From an uncultured bacterium (lineage in GTDB: Bacteria; Hydrogenedentota; Hydrogenedentia; Hydrogenedentales; CAILVY01), in NCBI GenBank assembly GCA_937951485.1, contig CALEDJ010000013.1, positions 4,386-68,385 of the forward strand: DNA of 64,000 bases. The letters are read 5' to 3'. Of this stretch, positions 17,189 to 26,028 are shown piece after piece. The translations under genes and the position numbers were made by a program. Below the pieces are notes generated by a model, which ran no database searches, was not told the DNA's origin, and saw only the letters and a program-made list of their open reading frames with translations. The stretch's first letter is position 1, and every line of letters begins with the position of its first letter.

Positions 17189-17332
17189 ATGCAAACATCG
17201 TTGATCATCGAATCGAATGGTTCCGGCAAGGAAAAATTGGACAAGTTGCTGAACGAAGGGTGGACCGTTGTTTCGATTACGGCCAACCACGGCAAGAGTT
17301 ACAACGATTTTCTGATCATCCTTGAGAAATGA
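17189..17332 (+). CDS. Small 47-residue protein, DUF4177/DUF1737-like
   Basis: ATG 17189 is preceded by an exceptionally purine-rich ribosome site (AGGAGGAGGAGGG). The 47-codon product has the pattern KLDKLLNEGWTVVSIT...YNDFLIILEK, which resembles the small beta-alpha-beta DUF4177/DUF1737 proteins (LNxxGWExVSV). It has its own promoter and, 16 bases after the stop, a strong intrinsic terminator, so it is an independent, probably highly expressed, single-gene unit. It is too short to be found by usual length cut-offs. Function unknown. Confidence 0.75.
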   Translation: MQTSLIIESNGSGKEKLDKLLNEGWTVVSITANHGKSYNDFLIILEK

Positions 17333-17348
17333 CCTGCGCGTAAGCGCA

Positions 17349-17384
17349 GGAACCCGGCCGGGTACGCCCGGCCGGTTCCTTTTT
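17349..17384 (+). terminator. Rho-independent terminator after the small gene
   Basis: A 13-bp GC-rich stem with one bulged base (GGAACC(C)GGCCGGG / CCCGGCCGGTTCC), loop TACG, then TTTTT. A smaller stem (17333-17350, CCTGCGC/GCGCAGG) sits between the stop codon and it, and the two overlap by 2 bases. Confidence 0.88.
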
Positions 17385-17558
17385 ATCCACGTTTCACAAC
17401 AAGAGGACCGTCGCGCCAAGATACGGACGATGCTGGAGGTCGCACGCCGGATTTCACATTTCACATGAACATAGCGCCTGTGTTGCGCCTCTCGCAAACA
17501 TCCGAGTTTTTCCCTTCATCCATTTTCGCCGATGGGATTGTATCGAAAGGAAAATGCC

Positions 17559-18788
17559 ATGACACCCAGAGAACGCGTACTGACTGCGCTCAATCATCAG
17601 GAACCCGACCGCGTTCCGATTGACTTCTCCGGACACCGGTCCTCGGGCATTGCCGCCATGGCCTATGTAAGATTGCGTGAGTTTCTGGGATTGCCACCCA
17701 AGCCGATCCGCGTCTACGACATTATCCAACAGTTGGCCATTGTTGATGACGACGTGCTGGATCGGTTCGGCGTGGACGCCATTGAACTGGGACGGGGCAC
17801 CGCCCTCGGCAATTCGCACTGGGCGGACTGGACATTGCCGGACGGCACGCCGTGCCAGGTGCCGGTCTGGGCATTGCCCGAATGGGAAGAAGACAAATGG
17901 GTCATCCGCTCCGACAGCGGACGTATCCTGGCCGTGATGCCGCCAGGTGCGCTGTATTTCGAGCAGGTCTATTGGCCGTTTTATGAGGAAGACGACAACC
18001 CAGAACGCATCCGGCAGGCGATGGGGGAATCCATGTGGACGGCGATCCCCACGCCGCCGGGACCGCTTGCCGCCGGACCCACAGGGCGCAAGGTGCTGGC
18101 GACGGACGCGCATCTGCTGCGCCAGCATACCGACCGCGCCATTCTCGGCCTTTTCGGCGGCAATCTGCTGGAAGTGGGCCAGTTCTTCTACCGCAACGAC
18201 CGGTTCCTGCAACTACTGGCCGAAGACGGCGCGCGCATTCATCGCTTCCTGGACAAACTTGTCGAATTCCACCTGCATAACCTTGAAAAATTTCTGGAAA
18301 CGGTTGGCAAGCACATTGATATTATCGTCTTCGGCGACGATCTCGGCATGCAGAACGGCCCACAAATCTCTCCGGCCATGTACCGGGAGTTTTTCAAGCC
18401 GCGCCACGCCGCCATGTGGCGACGCGCCAAGGAACTGGCCAATGTCAAGGTCATGCTCCACTGCTGCGGCGGGGTGCGCGAACTCCTGCCCGACCTTATA
18501 GACGCCGGGCTGGACGCCATCAACCCCGTGCAGATTTCCTGCCGGGGCATGGACGCCGAGGAACTGAAGCGCGATTTCGGCGCGGACATCACCTTCTGGG
18601 GCGGCGGTTGCGACACGCAGCACATCCTGCCCGATGCCACGCCGGAACAAGTGGCGGCACACGTGCGTCGTCAGGTGGAAATCCTCAAGCCTGGCGGCGG
18701 TTTTGTCTTCCAGCAGGTCCACAACATCCTGGCCAACGTGCCCCCGGAGAACATCGTCGCCATGTTCGACGCGGTGTTGGCGGGGTAG
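17559..18788 (+). CDS. Uroporphyrinogen decarboxylase-family (UroD/MtaA-like) protein
   Basis: 409 residues from ATG 17559 (MTPRERVLTALNHQEPDRVP, AAAGGA upstream). The N-terminal RERVLTALNHQEPDRVPIDF and the C-terminal barrel pattern fit the UroD superfamily. LHCCGG matches the HxCG zinc-site region of MtaA-type methyltransferases, so a corrinoid or C1 methyl-transfer role is more likely than haem synthesis, as no other haem genes are near. GGGCDTQHILPDATPEQV and GGGFVFQQVHN complete the fold. It is not coupled to the neighbours; the next gene is convergent. Confidence 0.88.
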   Translation: MTPRERVLTALNHQEPDRVPIDFSGHRSSGIAAMAYVRLREFLGLPPKPIRVYDIIQQLAIVDDDVLDRFGVDAIELGRGTALGNSHWADWTLPDGTPCQVPVWALPEWEEDKWVIRSDSGRILAVMPPGALYFEQVYWPFYEEDDNPERIRQAMGESMWTAIPTPPGPLAAGPTGRKVLATDAHLLRQHTDRAILGLFGGNLLEVGQFFYRNDRFLQLLAEDGARIHRFLDKLVEFHLHNLEKFLETVGKHIDIIVFGDDLGMQNGPQISPAMYREFFKPRHAAMWRRAKELANVKVMLHCCGGVRELLPDLIDAGLDAINPVQISCRGMDAEELKRDFGADITFWGGGCDTQHILPDATPEQVAAHVRRQVEILKPGGGFVFQQVHNILANVPPENIVAMFDAVLAG

Positions 18789-18796
18789 GGGAGGGC

Positions 18797-20761
18797 TCAG
18801 AGAACGGGCTTGTCCTGCGCGCCGAATTGGGTTTCGTAGAGGCGGGTATAGATGCCGCCGCGCTGGAGCAGTTCCTGATGCGTGCCGACTTCGGCGACGC
18901 GGCCATCGTCGAGCACGACGATGCGGTCGGCGCGGCGGACGGTGGAAAGCCGGTGGGCGATCACGATGGCGGTGCGGCCCGCGACGAATTCGTCGAGCGC
19001 CTGCTGAATGAGCCGCTCGCTTTCGGAATCGAGACTGGATGTCGCTTCGTCAAGGATCAGTATCGCCGGGTCTTTGATGATGGCGCGGGCGATGGCGAGA
19101 CGTTGGCGTTCGCCGCCGGAAAGCGAAGATCCCGACTCCCCAATGACGGTGTCGTATTGGTGTTCCAATTTGGCAATGAACTCTTCGGCATGGGCCGCGC
19201 GCGCGGCGGCGCGGATACGATCCTCGGTGTAATCTTCGCACCCATAGGCGATGTTGTCGCGAATGCTTACGGCAAAAAGGACGGTGTTCTGGGTGACGAT
19301 GCTCATCTGGCGGCGCAGGCTGGCGAAGGTGGCGCGGCGGATGTCCACGCCGTCAATGGTGATCGCGCCCCCGCTTACATCATAAAAGCGGGGGACAAGT
19401 TTTGCGAGCGTGCTCTTGCCCGCGCCGCTGAACCCCACAATCGCCACCATTTCCCCTTTACGGATGACCAGGTCAATCCCCTTGAGCACCTCCGTCCGGC
19501 CGTCGTAGGAAAAGTGGATCTTCTCGAAACGCAATTCCTCGCGCAAGGGGGGGATGTCCACGGCGTCGGGGGCTTCCACAATATCCGGCTTCATGTCAAT
19601 GAACTCGAAAACGCGTTCGGCGCTGGCGACGCTGGTCTGGATCAGGTTGTTGACGGACGAGAGTTTGCGCACCGGGTCGAGCAGCATGCCCAACGCCACG
19701 AAAAGTTGCACCAGATCGCCTGGGGCGAGACGGCCGGAAATGACCCGCTGACCGCTCATAATGACGAACGCGGCCACGCCCAACACGAGCAGGAACTCCG
19801 TAATCGGGCCGGTGGCGGCATCGAGGCTGACCATTCTACGCAGGAATCGCCGGAGTTTCCTGATTTCCTGGCGCACCCGGCCGATTTCGTAGTCCTCCAT
19901 CGTGTAACCCTTCACGATGGCGATGCCCACCACGGTCTCATTGATGACCGAGGTCATGGAAGCGATTTTCTGTAATGAACGTCGCACGCTGCGCCGCATT
20001 TTTCGACCAATCACCATCAGGATATAGGCAACGGGCGGCAGCACGCACAGCCCCACCAACGTCAACCACAAATCCACCGAAAACGCCACGGCGAGAAATG
20101 TGATTGCTTTGATCGGTTCGCGCATGAGTTTGACGAAAACGCCGGCCAGGCCGCGGTTGACGGTGAAAATGTCATTGGCGAAGCGGGCCAGAATCTCGCC
20201 GGACGGCCGCGCCTCGAAAAAGCCCACAGATTGCCGCATCAGGTTCTCGAACATCTCCTGGCCGAGGTCCGTGCTGATGTTCGCGCCGATGGTGCCGGCA
20301 TAGTATTCCTGCAGATAGCGCGTCACATTGATGAAAAAGGCCATGAGGACCACCAGCGCACAGAGAATGATCAGGGCGCGCATTTTTTCCGCGCGCATGC
20401 GCGCCACCAGGTCCAGAAATACGTCGCGCAATCCGTCCGGCGCCCAGCCCACAATGGACCGCATCTGGCGGTTGAAGTGGTCAATTCTATCGGCCAGTTT
20501 AATGGCCGGGTCGGGTTTGGCGGGCGCGGCACTCCCCGCTTCGGGTGGCTGATAGAAAGTAAGATCAACAACCGTACCCATTCCCACCAGCATCGTGCCG
20601 AAAGACGCCGCAATCAGCAGCGCAAACACGAGCGACAGCGACAAACGCACTTTGTAGCGCCAGGCGTAGCCGACCAGGCGCAGATACACCTGCGCAGCGG
20701 AACCCTTGGGTTTGGCACTGCGCCCCGCAATGAAACTGGAATTGGGAGTCAGGTCTGCCAT
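18797..20761 (-). CDS. ABC exporter, MsbA-like half transporter
   Basis: 654 residues, ATG 20761 with GGAAGG upstream. The transmembrane domain has about six helices (residues 35-380) with a long periplasmic loop after helix 1, then the nucleotide-binding domain: Walker A GFSGAGKST, signature LSGGERQ, Walker B ILILDEATSSLDSE and the switch histidine AHRLST. The arrangement fits MsbA-type exporters of lipid A or other lipids; the long loop is unlike the E. coli protein, so the substrate is uncertain. lpxK is about 19 kb away, not adjacent. Confidence 0.93.
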   Translation of the reverse strand: MADLTPNSSFIAGRSAKPKGSAAQVYLRLVGYAWRYKVRLSLSLVFALLIAASFGTMLVGMGTVVDLTFYQPPEAGSAAPAKPDPAIKLADRIDHFNRQMRSIVGWAPDGLRDVFLDLVARMRAEKMRALIILCALVVLMAFFINVTRYLQEYYAGTIGANISTDLGQEMFENLMRQSVGFFEARPSGEILARFANDIFTVNRGLAGVFVKLMREPIKAITFLAVAFSVDLWLTLVGLCVLPPVAYILMVIGRKMRRSVRRSLQKIASMTSVINETVVGIAIVKGYTMEDYEIGRVRQEIRKLRRFLRRMVSLDAATGPITEFLLVLGVAAFVIMSGQRVISGRLAPGDLVQLFVALGMLLDPVRKLSSVNNLIQTSVASAERVFEFIDMKPDIVEAPDAVDIPPLREELRFEKIHFSYDGRTEVLKGIDLVIRKGEMVAIVGFSGAGKSTLAKLVPRFYDVSGGAITIDGVDIRRATFASLRRQMSIVTQNTVLFAVSIRDNIAYGCEDYTEDRIRAAARAAHAEEFIAKLEHQYDTVIGESGSSLSGGERQRLAIARAIIKDPAILILDEATSSLDSESERLIQQALDEFVAGRTAIVIAHRLSTVRRADRIVVLDDGRVAEVGTHQELLQRGGIYTRLYETQFGAQDKPVL

Positions 20762-20841
20762 GGAAGCCTTCCGCCGATCTCAGGGGAATACAAGCATGCT
20801 ATCACACGGTGTTTGCGGGGCGCAAAGGGTGGTGTCAGGCA

Positions 20842-22227
20842 TCAGGGACGCAGCAAACCCCGAATCGCCCCCATCAACACCTCCTCCACCTCCGGGGCGA
20901 CCTTGCTGGCCCGCTCGCTGGTTTCGTAGCCGCCCTCGGCGTAGGCGGCAGCAGTGCCGATGTACCCGGTGCCGTAATCGCCATATGCGGCCATGGCGAC
21001 AAACAGATCCGGGCGTTCCGTTTTTGCAGCCAATTGATATTCCACGAAAAGTTCACCGGGCATGTGCAGCACGCGGGCCCTTCCCAAAGCAAGGCAGGCA
21101 ATATCCATCTTGTGGCCTTCCTTGCATCGGCGCAGCCATGCCAGGCTGGACGCGGCGGCGGTGCGCTCGGCAACGGGCGCTTCGGGATTTCGGATGACGG
21201 CTTCCAGTTTCTCGATGTCCAGGTGTTTGGCAGTGGGCAGGGCCACCGGCGTGACGCTCCAACTGACATCTGCGGGACTGACCGCGACCTTCTCCATGCT
21301 TTCCCAGGCGCGGCGCATGCCGTCGGCGAGGCGTTCGGCGAGGAACAGACGGTTCTCCTTCGCCCCGTCGTTGTACTTACCCGCCCCGATGTTCCCGCCC
21401 GCGCCGGTGAAATGAATGTGCAGCGCGTCCGGCACGGCGAGTTCGCGGAAAAAGCGCGCCACCCCAGGAAAGTCCGGGTTGGCAATGCCGGTGCGGTAGT
21501 AACTCTGCGGATGCGTGGCGTAATAACTGAGCACCGCGGCAGGCCGCTCCCCGTTGAACAAACCGATCACCGAGACCACGGGATCGATCAGGCCCTCCGG
21601 TTCGGCGCGCAGGGCCGGGTCCGGGCAGGACGTGAAGCGCATCGCCCGCACCTTGCCGTCCGATCCCAGGATGCGGCGGTTGGAGGCCACTTCGCGCACC
21701 TCGGCTTCGCCCAGGCCGATATGCGTCAGCGGTTGTGCGCTTTCCAGCACGCCTGCCACGGTCTTTTCCAGTTCCACAAGCACTTCGCGCGCAAACGCCC
21801 CGTCGTAGCGCGTCATCTCGATGGCATGCTCCCGAAGAATGGCTTCCGTGGTGAAATCATACCCCGGCGCGTCGTGCTGGTGCAGCGCATGCACGGCCAC
21901 CCGTTCGCGGGAAGTGCCCGCCGCGCGGGCGAGCGCGTCGCGAAAGGCGTCATGCGCCTCATTTGCCAGGCCAATCCAGTCTATGGCGCAGATCACGATC
22001 GGCGCATCCGCGCCCAGCAGCACGACGCCCCGCGCGCGCAGCCCCAGTTCCCACTGCTTCACCACGGGGTCGTAGGCCATATGCACGCCCACGGGCGGCG
22101 TTACATCCATATCGAAGACGGCCACGCGCAGCGAAGCGGGCGGTTCCTGCGCCGATTCGCCGGTTTCGGCAAAGGATACGGCACAGACACAAAGGATTGC
22201 CGATGAAAGAAGGCACCAATACTTCAC
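20842..22227 (-). CDS. Exported neutral/alkaline ceramidase-like hydrolase
   Basis: 461 residues from GTG 22227, with AGGAG 9 bases upstream; a longer frame to 22263 lacks a ribosome site. The signal peptide (about residues 1-21, ...CAVSFAE) is followed by VFDMDVTPPVG, HALHQHDAPG and SYYATHPQSYY, which parallel the ceramidase motifs TPPxG, HTHxxPG and NFAxHP seen in the 9795-11066 paralogue. GAGGNIGAGKYNDG supports the family. It is the last gene of the MocA-DegT-MocA cluster, 53 bases after the preceding gene. Confidence 0.85.
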   Translation of the reverse strand: MKYWCLLSSAILCVCAVSFAETGESAQEPPASLRVAVFDMDVTPPVGVHMAYDPVVKQWELGLRARGVVLLGADAPIVICAIDWIGLANEAHDAFRDALARAAGTSRERVAVHALHQHDAPGYDFTTEAILREHAIEMTRYDGAFAREVLVELEKTVAGVLESAQPLTHIGLGEAEVREVASNRRILGSDGKVRAMRFTSCPDPALRAEPEGLIDPVVSVIGLFNGERPAAVLSYYATHPQSYYRTGIANPDFPGVARFFRELAVPDALHIHFTGAGGNIGAGKYNDGAKENRLFLAERLADGMRRAWESMEKVAVSPADVSWSVTPVALPTAKHLDIEKLEAVIRNPEAPVAERTAAASSLAWLRRCKEGHKMDIACLALGRARVLHMPGELFVEYQLAAKTERPDLFVAMAAYGDYGTGYIGTAAAYAEGGYETSERASKVAPEVEEVLMGAIRGLLRP

Positions 22228-22280
22228 TAGACAGGTCTCCTGTTGACGGAAGCGGTGTTGCACCGCTTCTGTGTTTTCGA

Positions 22281-23318
22281 TCAGTCCAGCATCACCTTTT
22301 TGCCGGTCTTGGCGCTTTCATAGCAGGCGGCAAGGACTTTCTGACTCCACAGCCCCGCAGCGCCGTTGACCGGCGGCTCGGTGTTTTCAACAACCGCCCC
22401 GGCGAAGGCTTCGACCTCTGCGCGGTACATGTTCACGGGGGGCGGATTGATCGTCATGCCCTCGCCGGTGTCACGATTTTGTTGCGCCACATATCCGCCC
22501 GGGTCCGATTCGAGGCGCGCCGTCATGGTTCCGGCCTCGCCCTGTCCAATGGTGCCTTCGGCGAGGATGCTGCCCCGCGTGCCGTAGAGTTCCAGGCGGT
22601 TCAGCGAACTGGCATCCGGCACGTTGAACAGGCAGTCCACCGCGCCCTTCGCGCCGGAGTCGAACTCCAGCAGCGCCACCGCCGTGTCTTCGCTCGCATA
22701 GTCATGCACCAGCCGGTCGGTAACGCATTGCACGGTTTTCGCGCGGCCCAGGAACAGTTCAAGCAGGTCTATGCAGTGGCCGCCAAGGTCCATCAGGCTG
22801 CCGCCGCCGCCCTGCTCCGGCGTCTGCCGCCACGCGCCCGGAATGGGGGGGTACCAGCAGGAGAGTTGTGCGCGGCCAAAGACCATTTTGCCCAGTCGGC
22901 CTTCGCGCACGAGGCGCAATGCCGCCTGATGCTGCGCGTGAAAGCGCATCATAAACCCGACGCCCAGTTTCACTCCGGCGTTGGCGCACGCTTCAATCAT
23001 GCGCACGCCTTCCTCGACAGTCATGCCCAGTGGCTTTTCGCAGATCACGTGCTTCCCGGCGGCGGCGACGCGCAGGACCTGATCGCAATGCAGCCACGCG
23101 GGCGTGGCGATATAGACAATGTCCACATCCGATGCAAGCAATTCCTCTTCACTCGCGCAGGCCTTGGCGCCGAATTCGGCCGCGACATCGGCATTGGCCT
23201 GTGCATCCACATCATAGACCGCGGTCAGGATGCAGTTTTCGGCACGCGCAATGCCCTCGGGAATAGTTCTCCGCCGCGCAATCCCGCCCGCGCCCAAAAC
23301 GCCCCACTTGGTTTTCAT
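22281..23318 (-). CDS. Gfo/Idh/MocA-family NAD(P)-dependent oxidoreductase
   Basis: 345 residues from ATG 23318 (GGGAGG upstream; the longer frame to 23399 runs into the neighbouring gene). Rossmann dinucleotide fingerprint GVLGAGGIARR, then EKPLGM, where the lysine is catalytic in the family, and GGHCIDLLE with the family histidine. It oxidises or reduces sugars or cyclitols; the substrate is unknown. It follows the DegT gene by 13 bases and precedes the ceramidase-like gene. Confidence 0.92.
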   Translation of the reverse strand: MKTKWGVLGAGGIARRRTIPEGIARAENCILTAVYDVDAQANADVAAEFGAKACASEEELLASDVDIVYIATPAWLHCDQVLRVAAAGKHVICEKPLGMTVEEGVRMIEACANAGVKLGVGFMMRFHAQHQAALRLVREGRLGKMVFGRAQLSCWYPPIPGAWRQTPEQGGGGSLMDLGGHCIDLLELFLGRAKTVQCVTDRLVHDYASEDTAVALLEFDSGAKGAVDCLFNVPDASSLNRLELYGTRGSILAEGTIGQGEAGTMTARLESDPGGYVAQQNRDTGEGMTINPPPVNMYRAEVEAFAGAVVENTEPPVNGAAGLWSQKVLAACYESAKTGKKVMLD

Positions 23319-23331
23319 GGCCCGGCCTCCC

Positions 23332-24606
23332 TCATGCGGCAAAAGCCGCAATGACTTTCCTGATGCCCGCGGCGATGCCGCGCATGTGCTCTTCTTCATA
23401 GGTGGGAAAGATGAATGTGATGAATGTGCGCGTCTGATGCCACAGCGCGTTGGGCACTTCCACCTTCGTGTAATCCACCGATTCGGGGTCGGCGTACTCC
23501 CTCGACTTGAACGGGAACCCGGAATTGCCGAAGGCCCGGTGTTTCTGGAACGCTTCTTCCGTGTGGCACTGCGGCCAGAAAACCTTCCAGCAGGGGACGC
23601 CTTCCGCGCCGAGGGCCTCCAGAAATGTCGTCATGTCGCAGTTCATATTGTCAATATCGAGCGTAATCGGGAACACATACCAGCCGTTCCGCCGTTCCGG
23701 CGCGTCCACGGGCAGATGCAGAATTTGCGGCAGGCCGGACAATTCCTCCAGCAGAATGCCGGCATTGCGGCGGCGACGCGGCATGTTCCATGTGTCCATC
23801 CGGTCCAGTTCCGCCAGGCCGATGGCCGACTGCATCTCGGTCATCCGGTAATTGAAGCCGACCATGGTGTGGATATATGGGAGTCTCTGCTCCATTTCGA
23901 GCAGGCGCAGCCGTTCGCGCACGTCGTAGCCGTGATCGCGGAAACTGCGGCAGCGCCAGGCAACCTCCTCGTCGTCGGTGGTGACCATGCCGCCCTCGCC
24001 GCCCGTGGTGAAGGTCTTGTTCTGGCAGAAACTGCACGCGCCCACATGGCCGATGCTTCCAGTCTTCCGGCCTTTATAAGAACCGCCGAAAGCCTCCGCG
24101 TTATCCTCGATGACATAGAGGTGATGCGCCCGCGCCAGTTCCAGCAAAGGGTCCATGTCAACCACATTCCCATAGAGGTGGACCGGCATGATTGCTTTGG
24201 TCCGCTTTGTGATCAGGTTCGCCGCGCTCTCCACGCTGATGCAGTGATCCTCGCGGTTAACGTCGGCGAAGCGCGGCACGGCCCCCGCCTGCACGATGGA
24301 GAAGGAACTGGCGATGAAGGTGTAACTCGGCACGATGACCTCATCGCCCGGGCCGATGCCGAGACCCGCAAGCGCGGTGTGCAGCGCGCTCGTGCCGTTG
24401 GTGGTGCTGATGGCGAAACGCGACCCCTGCCACTCGGCAAAGCGCTTCTCAAATTCCATGCCCCGGTTGCCGGTCCAGTAATTCACCTTCCCGCTGCGCA
24501 GTGTTTCCGTGACCGCTTCAATCGCCGCCTCATCCAGACATGGCCATGGCGGCAGCGGCCCCTCCAGCGACTTTCTCCCCCCGTGAATGGCCAGTTTTTC
24601 TGTCAT
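23332..24606 (-). CDS. DegT/DnrJ/EryC1-family PLP aminotransferase
   Basis: 424 residues from ATG 24606 (MTEKLAIHGG; AGAAGGA 9 bases upstream). A much longer open frame to 24780 overlaps the previous gene and is not coding. PLP lysine in CQNKTFTTGGEGG; PSYTFIASS and VIEDNAEAFGG (aspartate near PLP ring nitrogen) are characteristic. Such enzymes aminate keto-sugars, which fits the pair of MocA dehydrogenases on both sides: dehydrogenation to a keto-sugar, then amination. Not known whether the product is an amino sugar or a catabolic intermediate. Confidence 0.93.
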   Translation of the reverse strand: MTEKLAIHGGRKSLEGPLPPWPCLDEAAIEAVTETLRSGKVNYWTGNRGMEFEKRFAEWQGSRFAISTTNGTSALHTALAGLGIGPGDEVIVPSYTFIASSFSIVQAGAVPRFADVNREDHCISVESAANLITKRTKAIMPVHLYGNVVDMDPLLELARAHHLYVIEDNAEAFGGSYKGRKTGSIGHVGACSFCQNKTFTTGGEGGMVTTDDEEVAWRCRSFRDHGYDVRERLRLLEMEQRLPYIHTMVGFNYRMTEMQSAIGLAELDRMDTWNMPRRRRNAGILLEELSGLPQILHLPVDAPERRNGWYVFPITLDIDNMNCDMTTFLEALGAEGVPCWKVFWPQCHTEEAFQKHRAFGNSGFPFKSREYADPESVDYTKVEVPNALWHQTRTFITFIFPTYEEEHMRGIAAGIRKVIAAFAA

Positions 24607-24628
24607 GGTACAAATCCTTCTCCCGGGG

Positions 24629-25741
24629 TCATTCGTTCCATTCCACCAGTTCGGGAAGCGGCAGCCGCACGGGCCGGCCCGTTTCATAACAGCGCAAGGC
24701 GGCAAAGGCGACGGCGTGCGTGTGAACGGCATCGGCGAGGTTGCAGTGCGATTCCCTGTCGTTAAGGATGCAGTCCACAAAATGATTCATCTGCCCCTGG
24801 AAGGGGTGATGAGACACATCGGCGCTGTCGGGCAAAATGGTGGGGATGGTGACCCAGTTCTTCTGCCCGGGGAATTTGTGCGACCAGACGCGGTTGTCCC
24901 GGATGCTGCCGCGCGTGCCGAAGACTTCAATGGGGAATGTATAGGGCATGACGCAGCCGAAATTGACGGAAACCTTGCTCATGGCCCCGTTGCTGTACCG
25001 CACAAGCACCACTTCGAGGTCGTCATACTCCAGCGGCGGCGCTTGCTGCCAGGTGTTTGCAAAATAGTTGTATTCAATCTCCAGGCCCTTGCGGTAGCCG
25101 CCGGAATAACCGAAGACCTCCACGGGAATCGCGGCCTTGCCAGGGTCCTTTTCGGCGAACCACCTTGCTGCATCCAGGGCGTGGCAGCCCCCCACCAGCA
25201 TCGCGCTGACCCCCAGCGATTTCTTGCGTGCATCCTCGTAGCCCGTCCACCAACTGGAAATGTCGTGCTGGTAATCCGTCTCGGTGAAATAGATGTCGCC
25301 GAGCGCGTCATCCGCGATCATCGCCTTGACCGTTTCAAAGAGCGGATTCCAGCGCAGCACAAAACTGACGACCGTCTTGACCCTTGCCTTGTTCACCGCC
25401 GCGAGCATCGCCCGCATCTCCTCCGGGCTGTTGGCAATGGGTTTCTCGATGACAATGTGTTTGCCCGCTTCCGCCGCGGCGATGGTGTTCTCCGCGTGAT
25501 GCTGTTGCGGCGTGCAGACCGATACGATATCCACCCCTTCATGCGCCAGCGCCTTCTCGTAGTCGGTATAGAAGGCAATGCCTTCCAGACCCGCCTCCTC
25601 CGCGCGCCGCCGACAACTCTCCACTTTACGGCTGGATATCGCCACCACACGCGTATGGGGATTGTTCTTGAAGGCCTTGATGTGCTCCCCGGCCACCCAG
25701 CCCGCACCATGCACCAGAACCCCAAGTGTCCTATCGCTCAT
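24629..25741 (-). CDS. Gfo/Idh/MocA-family NAD(P)-dependent oxidoreductase
   Basis: 370 residues from ATG 25741 with a near-perfect AAGGAGG 8 bases upstream. Rossmann motif VHGAGWVAGEH, EKPIAN (catalytic lysine) and GGCHALDAARW (family histidine). It begins the four-gene leftward unit; the DegT gene starts 22 bases after its stop. It is only a distant paralogue of the 22281-23318 enzyme, so the two probably act on different steps. Confidence 0.92.
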   Translation of the reverse strand: MSDRTLGVLVHGAGWVAGEHIKAFKNNPHTRVVAISSRKVESCRRRAEEAGLEGIAFYTDYEKALAHEGVDIVSVCTPQQHHAENTIAAAEAGKHIVIEKPIANSPEEMRAMLAAVNKARVKTVVSFVLRWNPLFETVKAMIADDALGDIYFTETDYQHDISSWWTGYEDARKKSLGVSAMLVGGCHALDAARWFAEKDPGKAAIPVEVFGYSGGYRKGLEIEYNYFANTWQQAPPLEYDDLEVVLVRYSNGAMSKVSVNFGCVMPYTFPIEVFGTRGSIRDNRVWSHKFPGQKNWVTIPTILPDSADVSHHPFQGQMNHFVDCILNDRESHCNLADAVHTHAVAFAALRCYETGRPVRLPLPELVEWNE

Positions 25742-26028
25742 GTCGCAGTCCTCCTTCAGGCCACTCCCGATGATTCCCGTATCGCCCGATGCTGAACCAT
25801 GTCAGGTCGCGAAAACAACCGACACACCCACGGGCATTTGCACAATGGACCGTTCCTTACCCGGTGAACGGGCAAGAGAGAGGGACCGACGACCCAGGCA
25901 TCCAATGCGCCCGTTTCCCCACGGCCTCACTCCTGAAATCGTTATATCTGAAGCACAGCGGCAATCGATTCTTTCACTGCTGTCCACGCCGTTTTCCTCG
26001 TCGTCTTTCCCCGGGGCTTGCATCCAAA

